Positions 1 to 8,869 of a stretch of DNA of 27,449 nucleotides are shown here, one piece after another; the stretch's first letter is position 1, and each line of letters starts with the position of its first letter. Both the position numbers and the translations under genes were made by a program. Under the pieces are notes generated by a model. It was not told where the DNA came from and did no database searches. It saw only the letters and a list, made by a program, of their open reading frames with translations. Origin of the DNA: Bacillota bacterium (GTDB lineage: Bacteria > Bacillota > Clostridia > Peptostreptococcales > Anaerovoracaceae); NCBI GenBank assembly GCA_016284485.1, contig JAEEOX010000071.1:1-27449 (forward strand). Direction: 5' to 3'.

Positions 1-219
1 TGCCTTAAGCTCAGCCTCTCGTAAGATCTCGTCTCTTCTTTCGAGGGTCTTGGCGCATCTTGCAACCTCATCCGGTATCTTAAGCTTCATTTCATCCAGC
101 TTGTCAAGAAGTTCATCCTTCTGAACGATTATCTGTGTGCTGGAAAAACCCTTGGGTTTGCACAATTCGATATACTCGTAGATGTCTTCGATGGCCTGCT
201 CTATTCTCTTGGAACTCAT
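1..219 (-). CDS. Coiled-coil ATPase-type protein, partial (N-terminal 73 residues)
   Basis: The reading frame runs off the left edge, so only the first 73 residues are seen, beginning MSSKRIEQAIEDIYEYIE. The start is the ATG at 217-219. It is preceded by a GGAGG ribosome binding site that lies at the very end of coaD. The visible part is rich in Glu, Lys and Arg and free of Pro after residue 45, as expected of a long helix or coiled coil. Clostridial genomes often carry an 'ATPase' of this kind (V-type ATPase subunit H-like) right after coaD. That name reflects position and composition, not a catalytic motif, and none is visible. The gene lies 3 nt after the coaD stop and is almost certainly co-transcribed. 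The function is unknown. Confidence 0.75.
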   Translation of the reverse strand, partial: MSSKRIEQAIEDIYEYIELCKPKGFSSTQIIVQKDELLDKLDEMKLKIPDEVARCAKTLERRDEILREAELKA

Positions 220-222
220 AAT

Positions 223-714
223 TTAATCCTCCGTACGCTTTTTGTATTTTTCATAAATGTCGCTCATAATGCATTTCGGTACAAATGCCGAAATGTCTCC
301 CCCATAGGATGCAATTTCCCTTACGAGACTGGAGCTGACAAATGAGTACTCTATACTGGTGGTGAAAAAGATGGTATCTACATCGGGATACATTTTGTGG
401 TTCGTCTGGGCTATCTGGATCTCGTACTCGAAATCGGTTACGGCTCTCAATCCTCTTACCAGAAAGTCAGCCTTTTCCTGTCTTGCGAAATCCACCAGAA
501 GACCGTCGTAGGTCTCGATCCTGATGTTCGGGATGTCTCCCGTCACTTTTTTTAAAAGTTCAACTCGCTCTTCCACCGTGAAAAGCGGAGTTTTGGAGCT
601 GTTTTTAAGAACTCCTATCACCAATTCGTCGGAAAGCTTCGATGCACGTTTTATAATGTCCAGATGCCCCAGCGTAACCGGGTCGAAACTCCCGGGATAA
701 ATTCCTTTTTTCAT
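223..714 (-). CDS. coaD: Phosphopantetheine adenylyltransferase CoaD
   Basis: CoaD transfers AMP from ATP to 4'-phosphopantetheine to give dephospho-CoA, the penultimate step of coenzyme A synthesis, in the cytosol. The 163-residue product has the normal family length. It begins MKKGIYPGSFDPVTLGHLD, with the nucleotidyltransferase motif TLGH at residues 14-17, RGLR at 87-90 and the SSSLVR signature at 127-132. The frame stays open 27 codons further upstream. The ATG at 712-714 was chosen because it gives the conserved N-terminus and follows a GGAACGGGA purine tract. rsmD ends 16 nt upstream, the usual rsmD-coaD pair. The stop precedes the next gene by 3 nt. Confidence 0.97.
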   Translation of the reverse strand: MKKGIYPGSFDPVTLGHLDIIKRASKLSDELVIGVLKNSSKTPLFTVEERVELLKKVTGDIPNIRIETYDGLLVDFARQEKADFLVRGLRAVTDFEYEIQIAQTNHKMYPDVDTIFFTTSIEYSFVSSSLVREIASYGGDISAFVPKCIMSDIYEKYKKRTED

Positions 715-730
715 AGATAATCCCGTTCCT

Positions 731-1288
731 TCATCCGATCCTGCGGATGAAAACATGTTTATTGTTTTTGTATTTTTTTTCCTTAAAGATCTCAAAGCCC
801 AGATCCGGAACGTAGCTCAGATCCGTCAGGTTGGAGGCCTCCACGATTATCCACGTATCATCCTTCACCAAAGGCGAATCCTGCAGTTTTTCCAGAACTC
901 TCTTCTCGTGTTCGTGATTATACGGAGGATCCATGAAAATGAAGTCATATGCCTTCTTTTCACCCTCAAGGACGCTTAATGCCGATACGGCGTCCGAGGA
1001 GATCACTCTCGCCCTGTCTGTGAGTCCCGTTGTTCTGAGATTCTCTTTCATTACTTCGATGGATGCCGAGCTGTTGTCCACCATGACAACAGGTCTTGCA
1101 CCTCTGCTCATGGCTTCGATCCCGATAGCACCGGTCCCTGAGAACAGGTCTATAAAAGAACTTCCTGCGATATAGGGATTTATGACATTGAACAAGGTCT
1201 CTTTTGTATTATCCTGTGTGGGCCTTACCGCTTCGCCGGGAACGGCTTTAAGCAATAAATGCCTTTTTTCACCTGCAATTACTCTCAT
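731..1288 (-). CDS. rsmD: 16S rRNA (guanine(966)-N2)-methyltransferase RsmD
   Basis: RsmD uses S-adenosylmethionine to methylate N2 of G966 in 16S rRNA, in the small-subunit head near the P site. The 185-residue protein starts MRVIAGEKRHLLLKAVPG, typical of the family. It has the SAM-binding loop DLFSGTGAIG at residues 47-56 and the catalytic DPPY motif at 120-123. The ATG at 1286-1288 has no recognisable Shine-Dalgarno sequence. The 45-nt gap from the upstream glycosyltransferase is AT-rich and contains a promoter-like TTGAAT/TAAAAT pair that overlaps the start codon. coaD follows after 16 nt. Function is firm; how translation starts is less clear. Confidence 0.96.
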   Translation of the reverse strand: MRVIAGEKRHLLLKAVPGEAVRPTQDNTKETLFNVINPYIAGSSFIDLFSGTGAIGIEAMSRGARPVVMVDNSSASIEVMKENLRTTGLTDRARVISSDAVSALSVLEGEKKAYDFIFMDPPYNHEHEKRVLEKLQDSPLVKDDTWIIVEASNLTDLSYVPDLGFEIFKEKKYKNNKHVFIRRIG

Positions 1289-1333
1289 TTTAGTCTATTT
1301 AAACCAATAATTCAATAATGTTTTTTTAGATTA

Positions 1334-2059
1334 TCACTGTTCCTTCATACTGTTTTTGATGATCTTATTGATGGCCGCAAAGTCATGAAGGGCTTTCTTA
1401 CCGATCTTAAAGATCTTCTTCATGTTTATGGAATTGACACCGCCCTGTCTGGGTCTGAAGGTAATGGGAAGGAACTTTACTTTATAGCCTTTCTTGATCA
1501 GAAGTACGGAGATTATTACATTTGAAAGGTTGTAATTCTCAGGGATGTATCCGATCTCTTTCTTCAGGCTTTCAGCCTTCATCAGTCTGAAAGGCGTGTT
1601 GGCATCGGTAACGGTAACATGGAAGCAGATCCTGCAGACAAGCTTCAGAGTCTTTGTGACAAACACTCTGGAAAAGCCGTCCTGTCTGCCCTTTCTGTGT
1701 CCGATGACCATGTCGTAATCATTTCTCATCTGCCAGAAAGCATCAAATTCCGACGGCAGCGTCTGTCCGTCCGAATCAGTCTGGAAAATATAGTCTGCCC
1801 CGTTCTTAATGGCGTAATCGTAGCCGAAAAGTATGGTGGCTCCGTGGCCTCCGTTGGGCTTGGTGAGAGGGATCATCTGAGGTCTGCTCTCAGCAAGTTT
1901 CTGAAGGATCTCGTAGGTGTCATCCTTGCTTCCGTCGTTAACGATCACAAGTCTTGAATCCTCGCCGTATATTTCAACCACAGGGTACCAGTCGTTAACC
2001 ACATTTTCAATGTTATCCCTTTCGTTGTACGCGGGAATGATAATATAAAGCTTATCCAT
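1334..2059 (-). CDS. Family 2 glycosyltransferase (soluble, polyprenyl-phosphate type)
   Basis: This is a GT-A fold glycosyltransferase of 241 residues. It begins MDKLYIIIPAYNERDN, the typical GT2 first strand, then has NDGSKDD at residues 41-47 and the metal/nucleotide-sugar motif DSD at 95-97. No membrane helix is evident, and the basic C-terminus suggests peripheral membrane contact. The frame continues 17 codons upstream, but the ATG at 2057-2059 was chosen because AGGAG lies about 10 nt before it. The family resembles dolichyl-phosphate mannose synthases, so transfer of a sugar from a nucleotide sugar to a lipid phosphate or surface glycan is plausible. Donor and acceptor cannot be read from the sequence. 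It is last in a four-gene cassette between recG and rsmD. Confidence 0.85.
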   Translation of the reverse strand: MDKLYIIIPAYNERDNIENVVNDWYPVVEIYGEDSRLVIVNDGSKDDTYEILQKLAESRPQMIPLTKPNGGHGATILFGYDYAIKNGADYIFQTDSDGQTLPSEFDAFWQMRNDYDMVIGHRKGRQDGFSRVFVTKTLKLVCRICFHVTVTDANTPFRLMKAESLKKEIGYIPENYNLSNVIISVLLIKKGYKVKFLPITFRPRQGGVNSINMKKIFKIGKKALHDFAAINKIIKNSMKEQ

Positions 2060-2084
2060 TTTTGCATTCTCCTTTTGGGTAAAT

Positions 2085-4214
2085 TCAGTAAAGTCTTTGA
2101 TTTGTGTCAAAGATCCTTATCGACCAGTCACCTTCATCATAGGTGTAAACCTCTTTGTAGGTGGCGGTAAGTAACTCCTCATTGACATTATATTCTTCGC
2201 GGAGCGCTTTGCTCACGATTATATAATCGATGTTTGATTTGTAAATGTAATAATCCAGTTCCTTGGAATCGGTGGCACTGAAGATCCGGTCTATCATTGC
2301 GGCTCTGGGGGCCGTCTCATAACCTGCGGACCAGGTGCAGTAGGGATAACTGTAATAGTGAATGATGCCTCCCAGAACGATGTTATTGAGGGCATATGTC
2401 CCGTCGAGCACTAGATCGTCAGAATCCAGGTTTTCCTTAAGCCACAGAGTGACTTCGTCATTCATGGAAAATGTAAGGTAGTTCCGATCCTCTCTTGACT
2501 GAATGTAAAGCTCCGTGATACCCGTCGCTGTAAGGCAGAAAGTCAGAATTGCCGCCACAAAAGCACTGATCATTCCCGGCTGCCGGAAAAGATTTGATAC
2601 AAAGTGGGCCGTATACATCGAAACAAGCATTAACGAAATAATCACCCATTTGTGATTGACCGCAATGTCGGGGGTCAGGGAAAGGAAAAATGACAGGGCA
2701 AAGGGAACAAGGGAAACAAGGAACATGTATCTTGCAGTTCCCCTCACAAGGATCATTCCGAAGGTGGCAATGACCAGGGTTATTCCGGTCAAAAGGAAAA
2801 TGTAGGCAATAACACCGAAAACTGTTCTGTTTTCAGCGATAAATCCGAATTCATATTTGGGGCTCACCGCATTTCCGAAGATAAAGAACTTTGACTGAGC
2901 CACTGCCATTACAACAGCCATGATGGCAGCGATCAGATAGTCCATTCGGCAAACGGAAAAAGCAGCCATAAAGAAAAGCATAGCCAATGTTGCAATAAGG
3001 GCGGAGCCGTGCCAGAAGGCAAGTGCTCCCATAAAAAGTCCCGCACCGATGGCAGTTGCCGGACTCTTTAAAGCAAAGGAATCCTTGGAGAAGAAACACA
3101 GCTTCACGTAATCCCACCATTCGGGTTCGTAGCTGATGTTGATCATCTCTTCATACTCTTCCCCGTCTTCTCCTTCATCTTCGTCCCGTTTTCTCTTCTC
3201 TTTTACCACCACTCCCTCTTTTTTAAGCACATCCAGATTCTCCCCCATTTCCTTCAGATAAGGAAGGAAGATCAGGATCGCAAGCAAAAGAGCCGTAATA
3301 CCGAAAGCAAAATGTCGCTGGTTACAGAATACTCTTGTACACCAGAAGCCCCATCCTTCATGGTAATCGGATAAAGTGAAATAGGACGTATTGTTTAATA
3401 ATGCCTGTATGGGATGACCGCTTCTGTCCTTCGCAAGGAAATCAAAAACAGAAAAAGAACTGCGGAATGTGAACAGCAATCCGCCGATCCAGGCCGTGAG
3501 TCTGCATTTAAAGATGTTAACCGTAAGGGTGAACAAAAGAAGGTAAGTGCAGAACAGGTTCATGATGCTGGGAAGATTAAAGGCATGATCTATCCTTAAT
3601 CCAAGAAACTCCAGATTTCCCACAAGGAATTCGTGCATGAAATGATAACGTATGTCCGCATCACCAAAGTAGGCATATTGTGTGGGGAAATTGTTTCCGT
3701 AGGAAAAAGAACGTATCATGCTCAGATGTGCGCCGAAATCAGCCCACACCGAGAGTCCCACGTTCATGTTGCTTCCCGCAACATAAAATGTCTTGTACAT
3801 GATGATGATGCAGAAGGCCAAAGCTATGCCTGCGTATACGGCGTAAGAAGGATCTCCGTTCCAGAAAAATTCACCCAGCATTTTCAGGTTGATGTTACGG
3901 ATCTTCTTTGTGTTGAAGCCCACACCGTAAAACATGGTAAAAGCTGCGGCCAGCATTCCGAGAACGATGACATTTCCGTAGATCAGGGGCTTGGGAGCGC
4001 TTTTCGAAGCATAAGAAACAATGTACACAAGCCAGGTCACCACAAGGGTTCCGGTAATGTACCAGGCAGGAAGAAGGACATAATAAGCGGGAAGCTTTAT
4101 CATGCTTCCGTTCTCCCTCTTAACGTATGCCCTTTCGATCAATCTCGGAAAAAAGATCTTGCAGAACATAAACCCTGTAAATATGCAGATAAAAATGTAA
4201 AAAATACCAAGCAT
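2085..4214 (-). CDS. Large polytopic membrane protein, probable GT-C-type glycosyltransferase
   Basis: The 709-residue product has about a dozen hydrophobic segments. A conserved-looking block at residues 157-170 (WADFGAHLSMIRSF) is followed by FGDADIRYHFMHEF at 183-196. Acidic and His residues in an early extracytoplasmic loop are typical of lipid-linked-sugar-using GT-C enzymes, but I cannot name the exact family. A hydrophilic, highly charged loop (about residues 330-357, containing RKRDEDEGEDGEEYEE) separates the two membrane halves. The ATG at 4212-4214 is used; a TTG two codons upstream (4218-4220) is also possible. It sits 18 nt after a GtrB-like glycosyltransferase and 25 nt before a second one. 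Together they suggest sugar loading onto undecaprenyl phosphate and transfer outside the membrane (inference). Confidence 0.75.
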   Translation of the reverse strand: MLGIFYIFICIFTGFMFCKIFFPRLIERAYVKRENGSMIKLPAYYVLLPAWYITGTLVVTWLVYIVSYASKSAPKPLIYGNVIVLGMLAAAFTMFYGVGFNTKKIRNINLKMLGEFFWNGDPSYAVYAGIALAFCIIIMYKTFYVAGSNMNVGLSVWADFGAHLSMIRSFSYGNNFPTQYAYFGDADIRYHFMHEFLVGNLEFLGLRIDHAFNLPSIMNLFCTYLLLFTLTVNIFKCRLTAWIGGLLFTFRSSFSVFDFLAKDRSGHPIQALLNNTSYFTLSDYHEGWGFWCTRVFCNQRHFAFGITALLLAILIFLPYLKEMGENLDVLKKEGVVVKEKRKRDEDEGEDGEEYEEMINISYEPEWWDYVKLCFFSKDSFALKSPATAIGAGLFMGALAFWHGSALIATLAMLFFMAAFSVCRMDYLIAAIMAVVMAVAQSKFFIFGNAVSPKYEFGFIAENRTVFGVIAYIFLLTGITLVIATFGMILVRGTARYMFLVSLVPFALSFFLSLTPDIAVNHKWVIISLMLVSMYTAHFVSNLFRQPGMISAFVAAILTFCLTATGITELYIQSREDRNYLTFSMNDEVTLWLKENLDSDDLVLDGTYALNNIVLGGIIHYYSYPYCTWSAGYETAPRAAMIDRIFSATDSKELDYYIYKSNIDYIIVSKALREEYNVNEELLTATYKEVYTYDEGDWSIRIFDTNQRLY

Positions 4215-4232
4215 GCCCAAAATCCCAATCTC

Positions 4233-5168
4233 TCAGTTTTTTCTTCTCGAAATGATGTAGCGTGGCCGTCCCTTGATCTCATGATAGATGCGTTCAAGAT
4301 ACAGACCTATGATGCCCAGGCAGATCATGATCGCCGAGCCTATGAACAGAATAAGAAGGATTACCGTGGTAAATCCTTCCATGGAAGCTCCCATGAAGTA
4401 TCTGACCAGTGTCTGTATACCCAGGACTACGGAAAAAGCAAACATCAGAAGTCCCAGACAGATGATCAGTTTTAAAGGTGCCGAAGCATAGGAAGTGATT
4501 GATGTTACAGCCAGTCCCACAAGTCTCCCGAAGGTCCATTTGGAAGTGCCTTCCACTCTGTCATGGACTTCAAAGGGAACCTTTCTTCTCTCAAAGCCCA
4601 CCCAGGCAGACATTCCTCTGAAAAAAGTGATCTTTTCGGGCATCTCCTGCATTGCGGTGACCACGTTACGGTCAAGGAGCTTGAAATCCGATGCGTTACG
4701 AAGATCTATGCCTGTCAGTTTGAGAAGCACACCGTAGAACAATTTAGCCATTCCGCGGTAGAACCTGTTTTCGGTCCCTCTGTCGGATTTTACCCCTTCA
4801 ACCACGTCCACGTCTTCTTCTCTCCAAATCCTGACAAATTCAGGTATGAGTTCCGGCGGATGCTGAAGATCCGAGTCCAGGACCACCACCGCCTCGCCCT
4901 TTGTTTCGTCAAGTCCTGCGCAAAGTGCGGCTTCTTTACCGAAGTTTCTGCTGAGTCGCACGCTTCTCACAGCGTGATTTTTGTCGGAAAGTCCTGACAG
5001 GATCTCCCAGGAATCATCCTTTGAACCGTCGTCAACCAGCACAAATTCGTAATTTATTTTTGCATTTTTCAAGATGTTTTCGACCGTTTCCACAGACGAA
5101 GCGATGTGTTTCCCTTCGTTGTACACGGGCATAACGATCGAGATCAGTGAATTTTCGTTTCTCACCAC
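4233..5168 (-). CDS. GtrB-like undecaprenyl-phosphate glycosyltransferase (GT2 with two C-terminal membrane helices)
   Basis: This 311-residue enzyme has the layout of the GtrB/CsbB/DPM1-like group. A GT2 domain comes first (ISIVMPVYNEGK at 9-20, VDDGSKDD at 45-52, DSDLQHPPE at 98-106), followed by two hydrophobic helices near residues 231-262 and 268-294. Members move a sugar from a nucleotide sugar onto undecaprenyl phosphate at the inner face of the membrane. Start: tandem GTG codons at 5163-5168; the first is used because GAGG lies 7 nt upstream, and no ATG occurs before residue 13. It overlaps the end of the AAA+ gene by 7 nt, suggesting translational coupling. The sugar is unknown. Confidence 0.87.
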   Translation of the reverse strand: MVRNENSLISIVMPVYNEGKHIASSVETVENILKNAKINYEFVLVDDGSKDDSWEILSGLSDKNHAVRSVRLSRNFGKEAALCAGLDETKGEAVVVLDSDLQHPPELIPEFVRIWREEDVDVVEGVKSDRGTENRFYRGMAKLFYGVLLKLTGIDLRNASDFKLLDRNVVTAMQEMPEKITFFRGMSAWVGFERRKVPFEVHDRVEGTSKWTFGRLVGLAVTSITSYASAPLKLIICLGLLMFAFSVVLGIQTLVRYFMGASMEGFTTVILLILFIGSAIMICLGIIGLYLERIYHEIKGRPRYIISRRKN

Positions 5169-6757
5169 GAAGCATCCTCTTTTTTAAATTCTGTAAGCTC
5201 CTCCATGGAGCATATCTCATCGGCAACCACTCTGTTTGCCTGATTTACGATCATGGCCTCAAAAAGATTTCTGATGCCTCTCGCATTACCGAAATCCTTC
5301 CTCTGAAGTTCGTTCATTTCGGAAAGATGGTTCTTGAGATCCTCAAGCATTTCCTTTCCGATGGTAAATCCGTTCTTCTTCGACATTCCTTCCATGATCT
5401 GACAGAGCTCATCATCCGAATAATCCGGGAAGGTAATGAAGCGATTGAATCTGGACATAAGACCGGTGTTACTCTTAAGGAATTTCCGCATTTCATCGGT
5501 GTATCCCGCCACAATGACCACAAGATCGTTCCTGTGATCCTCCATAAGCTTAACAAGAGTGTCAAGGGCTTCTCCGCCGAAATCATTGGAAGTATTTCCC
5601 GCCAGGGCATATGCCTCGTCGATGAACAATACACCTCCGATGCTCTTTTCAACGACTTCCTTTACTTTTAATGCGGTCTGTCCCACATAGCCCGCCACCA
5701 GACCCGAGCGATCGGTCTCGGTAACGGTTCCTTTTGACAGTATCCCCAGTTCCCTGTAAATGTTTCCCACTATTCTCGCAACCGTTGTTTTTCCGGTTCC
5801 CGGACTTCCGGTAAACACCATGTGGTACGACATTTCGATCTGAGGCAGTTTAAACTCTTCTCTCATCTTTCTGACTTTAATGAGATTGATGAGGGACTTG
5901 ATCTCTCTTTTAACATCTTCAAGCCCCACAAGGGAATTCAGTTCATCAAGAAGCTCATCAAGCTTTGAATCCCTGATCCTTTCAACGATGTTCTCCGTCT
6001 TGTCGGCAGTCTCTTCCCGCTTCGTCTCTTCCACGGGAGCGGTCTTTGCAGAGTCCATTTCGTCAAAGTCATTTACAACCGCACTGGCTACCGGCCGTAA
6101 CTGCTCCGGAGTGTAGTAGAGATGCAGGATCTTGTATTTTTCAAAATCGCAGTCGGCTGCTTCAAGCTGTGCAGCACTGTCGGCCAGTTCTCCGTGACAG
6201 AGTTTCTTAAAGATGTACTTACTGTCAACGCATTGATTTGAATTCTTGTTATTTGTAAGAAAGGTACTGACCTTATCGAAGTAGGTTCCGAGATATCTCG
6301 TAGCGACGGGCATACGCCTCTGATCCATGTTGTAAGCAAGACAGAGCATGATGTTTACTATCGCATCAAAGAAAAGCGCAGCCGTTCCGGAACTCTTTTC
6401 CATGTCTCTTAAGGACAATAACTGAAAAAGAATGGGAGGTGTACGCTGGAACTTCTCAGCATCCTCCACCAGCTTCCCGTCATTCACGGCGTTTCTGATC
6501 AGATCTCCCGCAGTCTCGGAAAGAGCTGCAATAAAAGATTTTTCCCCTTCTGTAAGGGTGTCACAGTACTTTGCAAAACAAACCAAAAGAGATTCCGCAT
6601 AAATATCAAGTATCTGTCTTGCGGAAGCATGAAGTACCTGCTCCGGTGTTTCCCAATAGCCTTCTCTGCTCAACAGATCGCAAAATTTATGAAGAACCCT
6701 GTAATTGTCTTCTGCTATTTTATACAATTGTTTTTGTGAGTAATTTCTATCGGCCAT
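5162..6757 (-). CDS. CbxX/CfxQ (SpoVK-type) AAA+ ATPase with a 260-residue N-terminal domain
   Basis: The 531-residue protein joins an unrecognised helical N-terminal region (about residues 1-260, rich in Cys, Leu and Asp) to a CbxX/CfxQ AAA+ module. The module has Walker A GSPGTGKT at 317-324, Walker B GVLFIDE at 375-381, an arginine-finger region LMSRFNRF at 433-440 and a C-terminal sensor 2 helix (GNARGIRNLFE). These ATPases form hexameric rings that remodel client proteins; known relatives act on Rubisco or in sporulation. The ATG at 6755-6757 follows GAGAAG. It starts 27 nt after recG and overlaps the next glycosyltransferase, so it belongs to the same transcript. The N-terminal region probably chooses the client, possibly the neighbouring glycosyltransferases (inference). 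Confidence 0.88.
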   Translation of the reverse strand: MADRNYSQKQLYKIAEDNYRVLHKFCDLLSREGYWETPEQVLHASARQILDIYAESLLVCFAKYCDTLTEGEKSFIAALSETAGDLIRNAVNDGKLVEDAEKFQRTPPILFQLLSLRDMEKSSGTAALFFDAIVNIMLCLAYNMDQRRMPVATRYLGTYFDKVSTFLTNNKNSNQCVDSKYIFKKLCHGELADSAAQLEAADCDFEKYKILHLYYTPEQLRPVASAVVNDFDEMDSAKTAPVEETKREETADKTENIVERIRDSKLDELLDELNSLVGLEDVKREIKSLINLIKVRKMREEFKLPQIEMSYHMVFTGSPGTGKTTVARIVGNIYRELGILSKGTVTETDRSGLVAGYVGQTALKVKEVVEKSIGGVLFIDEAYALAGNTSNDFGGEALDTLVKLMEDHRNDLVVIVAGYTDEMRKFLKSNTGLMSRFNRFITFPDYSDDELCQIMEGMSKKNGFTIGKEMLEDLKNHLSEMNELQRKDFGNARGIRNLFEAMIVNQANRVVADEICSMEELTEFKKEDASW

Positions 6758-6784
6758 ATTTTCTTCTCTTGGTTTAAGATTAAC

Positions 6785-8830
6785 CTATATCGTAACATAA
6801 TTATTAAAAAATTGGAATACTTCTTTTGCACCGCCCTCATACATTTTTTGAAGGATCCCGTCCAGTTCTTTATCCGAAAGCGAGGCTACCGCTTCATTTG
6901 CAGAGTTCATAAGAGATGCATCATTAAAAACATCTCCGAGCTTAAAGTACATTTCGCCGCATTGCCTGATGCCGAAAAGATCCCCTGGACCCCTCATTTT
7001 AAGGTCTTCGTTGGCGATCTCGAATCCGTTGTTCGACTTCAGTAGAACATTTAGTCTCTCCTTCGTCTCATCGGACTCTTTTCCGTAGATAAAGATGCAA
7101 AACGACTGTTTATCGCCTCTTCCGACCCTTCCCCTCAACTGGTGGAGCTGAGCAAGACCGAAACGCTCCGCATTTTCCACCACCATAACAGTGGCGTTGG
7201 GAACGTTCACTCCGACTTCGACTACCGTTGTAGAAACAAGTACGTCGATCCCGCCATTCTTAAAGCTTTCCATGATGTCGTTCTTCTCTTTCGGCTTCAT
7301 CTTTCCATGGAGTTTTTCTACAACCGGTGAATCACCGAAAAGTGCCTTGAGCCTCTCGCAATAATCGGTTACATTTTCACATTCCGAGTCCTCGTTTTCG
7401 TCCACCATGGGACAAATGATGTAGGCCTGTCTTCCCTCTTCAACCTGTTTTTTGATAAAGCTGTAAGCGGAATTTCTGTATCCCTGCCCCACAACACAGT
7501 TTTTGATGGGCAGTCTTTCTGCGGGAAGTTCGGTTATCCTCGAAATGTCCATATCTCCGTAAAGCATCATGGCCAAAGTTCTGGGAATGGGTGTGGCGCT
7601 CATTACAAGGATATGCGGACGTATTCCTTTTTTGCTCAGTTTTTCTCTTTGTTTTACACCGAATCTGTGCTGCTCATCTGTTATGCAGAGAGCCAGGTTA
7701 TCAAATACAAGTTTCTCCTGAAACAGAGTGTGGGTTCCGATTACAACGTCCGCTTCATGAGCTTCTATCATTTCATAGGCCTTTTTCTTTTCGGAGGCCT
7801 TCATTGATCCCACAAGAAGACAGCATCTGACTCCAAAGGGAGCAAAATCCCTGCTCATGGCTTCAAAATGCTGCTGAGCCAGCACTTCCGTCGGTGCCAT
7901 GATGGCACCCTGATAACCGGATCTTGCAGTCATCAGAAGAGCAAGCTCCGCAACCACGGTTTTACCTGATCCCACATCTCCCTGTATCAGCCTTGCCATG
8001 ACATGCCCCGAAAGAAGATCTGTTTTTATCTCATTAAAAACTTTCAGCTGATCTTTTGTAAGACTGTAGGGTAATTGGGAAATGAAGGCATCGCAGCTTC
8101 CGTCATCGGTAATGACCGTTTCGCTTTCAATGGTTTCTCTTCCCAGGGACATCTGTCTGATAAAGACCATGAACAGAAAGAACTCCTCAAAAACCAGAGA
8201 TCTTCTGGCTTCCAGCATGGTCTCCTCACTCTTGGGAAAATGCATTTCTTCTATAGCATGATTCTTTTTTATTACACTGTATTCTTTTCTGATCTTTAAG
8301 GGCACAAACTCAGGGAAATCCCCGGTTATGGTGAGAGCCTGTCTGACTGCCTTTCTGACGGCGTTGTTAGTGAGTCCGGCAGTTAAGGGGTAAACAGGTT
8401 GTAAAGCCGTCTGAAGCCTGTAATAATCTTCTCTCTTATAAACCTTTGCCTGCTCCATTTGGAGTTTGTTGCCTTTTTTGTTGATCTTTCCTCTTAAAAT
8501 GAAATGATAGCCCGGTTTCAGCTCATATTTTACAAAAGGCTGGTTAAACCATACACACTCTAAGGTTCCTGAAGGGTCCGTCACCTGACAGGTGAGGATC
8601 TTGATCCTTGATGCGTACCTCGGTTCCACCACCTTGGAGATCAGACCGCAAACTACCCCTTCTTCTCCCTCTCTGAGTTCCGAGATAAGCTTCGGATCAT
8701 TAAATGTGTCGTATCTTGAGGGATAAAAAGTAAGGAGTTCTCCCACACTCCTCACTCCGAGTTTTTCAAACAGCTTTTGTGTTTTATCGCCGATACCCTT
8801 TATCTTGGATACCGAATCTGTCAGTTCCAT
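6785..8830 (-). CDS. recG: ATP-dependent DNA helicase RecG
   Basis: RecG reverses stalled replication forks and processes recombination intermediates. The 681-residue protein shows the full family plan: an N-terminal helix-hairpin-helix-like segment (KIKGIGDKTQKLFEKLGV), an OB-fold wedge domain (about 50-140), helicase Walker A GDVGSGKT at 284-291, DEQH box at 385-388, SATPIPRT, and the C-terminal QLRGRVGRG motif. The ATG at 8828-8830 was chosen over upstream codons because AGGGG lies 6 nt before it and MELTDSVSKIKGIG is the normal N-terminus. It starts its own transcript from a promoter at 8998-9026, with a leader of about 160 nt that contains a 93-nt palindrome. The AAA+ gene follows after 27 nt. 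Confidence 0.97.
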   Translation of the reverse strand: MELTDSVSKIKGIGDKTQKLFEKLGVRSVGELLTFYPSRYDTFNDPKLISELREGEEGVVCGLISKVVEPRYASRIKILTCQVTDPSGTLECVWFNQPFVKYELKPGYHFILRGKINKKGNKLQMEQAKVYKREDYYRLQTALQPVYPLTAGLTNNAVRKAVRQALTITGDFPEFVPLKIRKEYSVIKKNHAIEEMHFPKSEETMLEARRSLVFEEFFLFMVFIRQMSLGRETIESETVITDDGSCDAFISQLPYSLTKDQLKVFNEIKTDLLSGHVMARLIQGDVGSGKTVVAELALLMTARSGYQGAIMAPTEVLAQQHFEAMSRDFAPFGVRCCLLVGSMKASEKKKAYEMIEAHEADVVIGTHTLFQEKLVFDNLALCITDEQHRFGVKQREKLSKKGIRPHILVMSATPIPRTLAMMLYGDMDISRITELPAERLPIKNCVVGQGYRNSAYSFIKKQVEEGRQAYIICPMVDENEDSECENVTDYCERLKALFGDSPVVEKLHGKMKPKEKNDIMESFKNGGIDVLVSTTVVEVGVNVPNATVMVVENAERFGLAQLHQLRGRVGRGDKQSFCIFIYGKESDETKERLNVLLKSNNGFEIANEDLKMRGPGDLFGIRQCGEMYFKLGDVFNDASLMNSANEAVASLSDKELDGILQKMYEGGAKEVFQFFNNYVTI

Positions 8831-8869
8831 TTGTTTCCCCTTTACTCTGTTTTTGGGATGAGTCACGAT

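Noticed and set aside
3414..4475. Plus-strand open frames opposite the membrane protein and glycosyltransferase
   Set aside because: They run antisense to well-supported genes and show no ribosome binding sites or recognisable domains.
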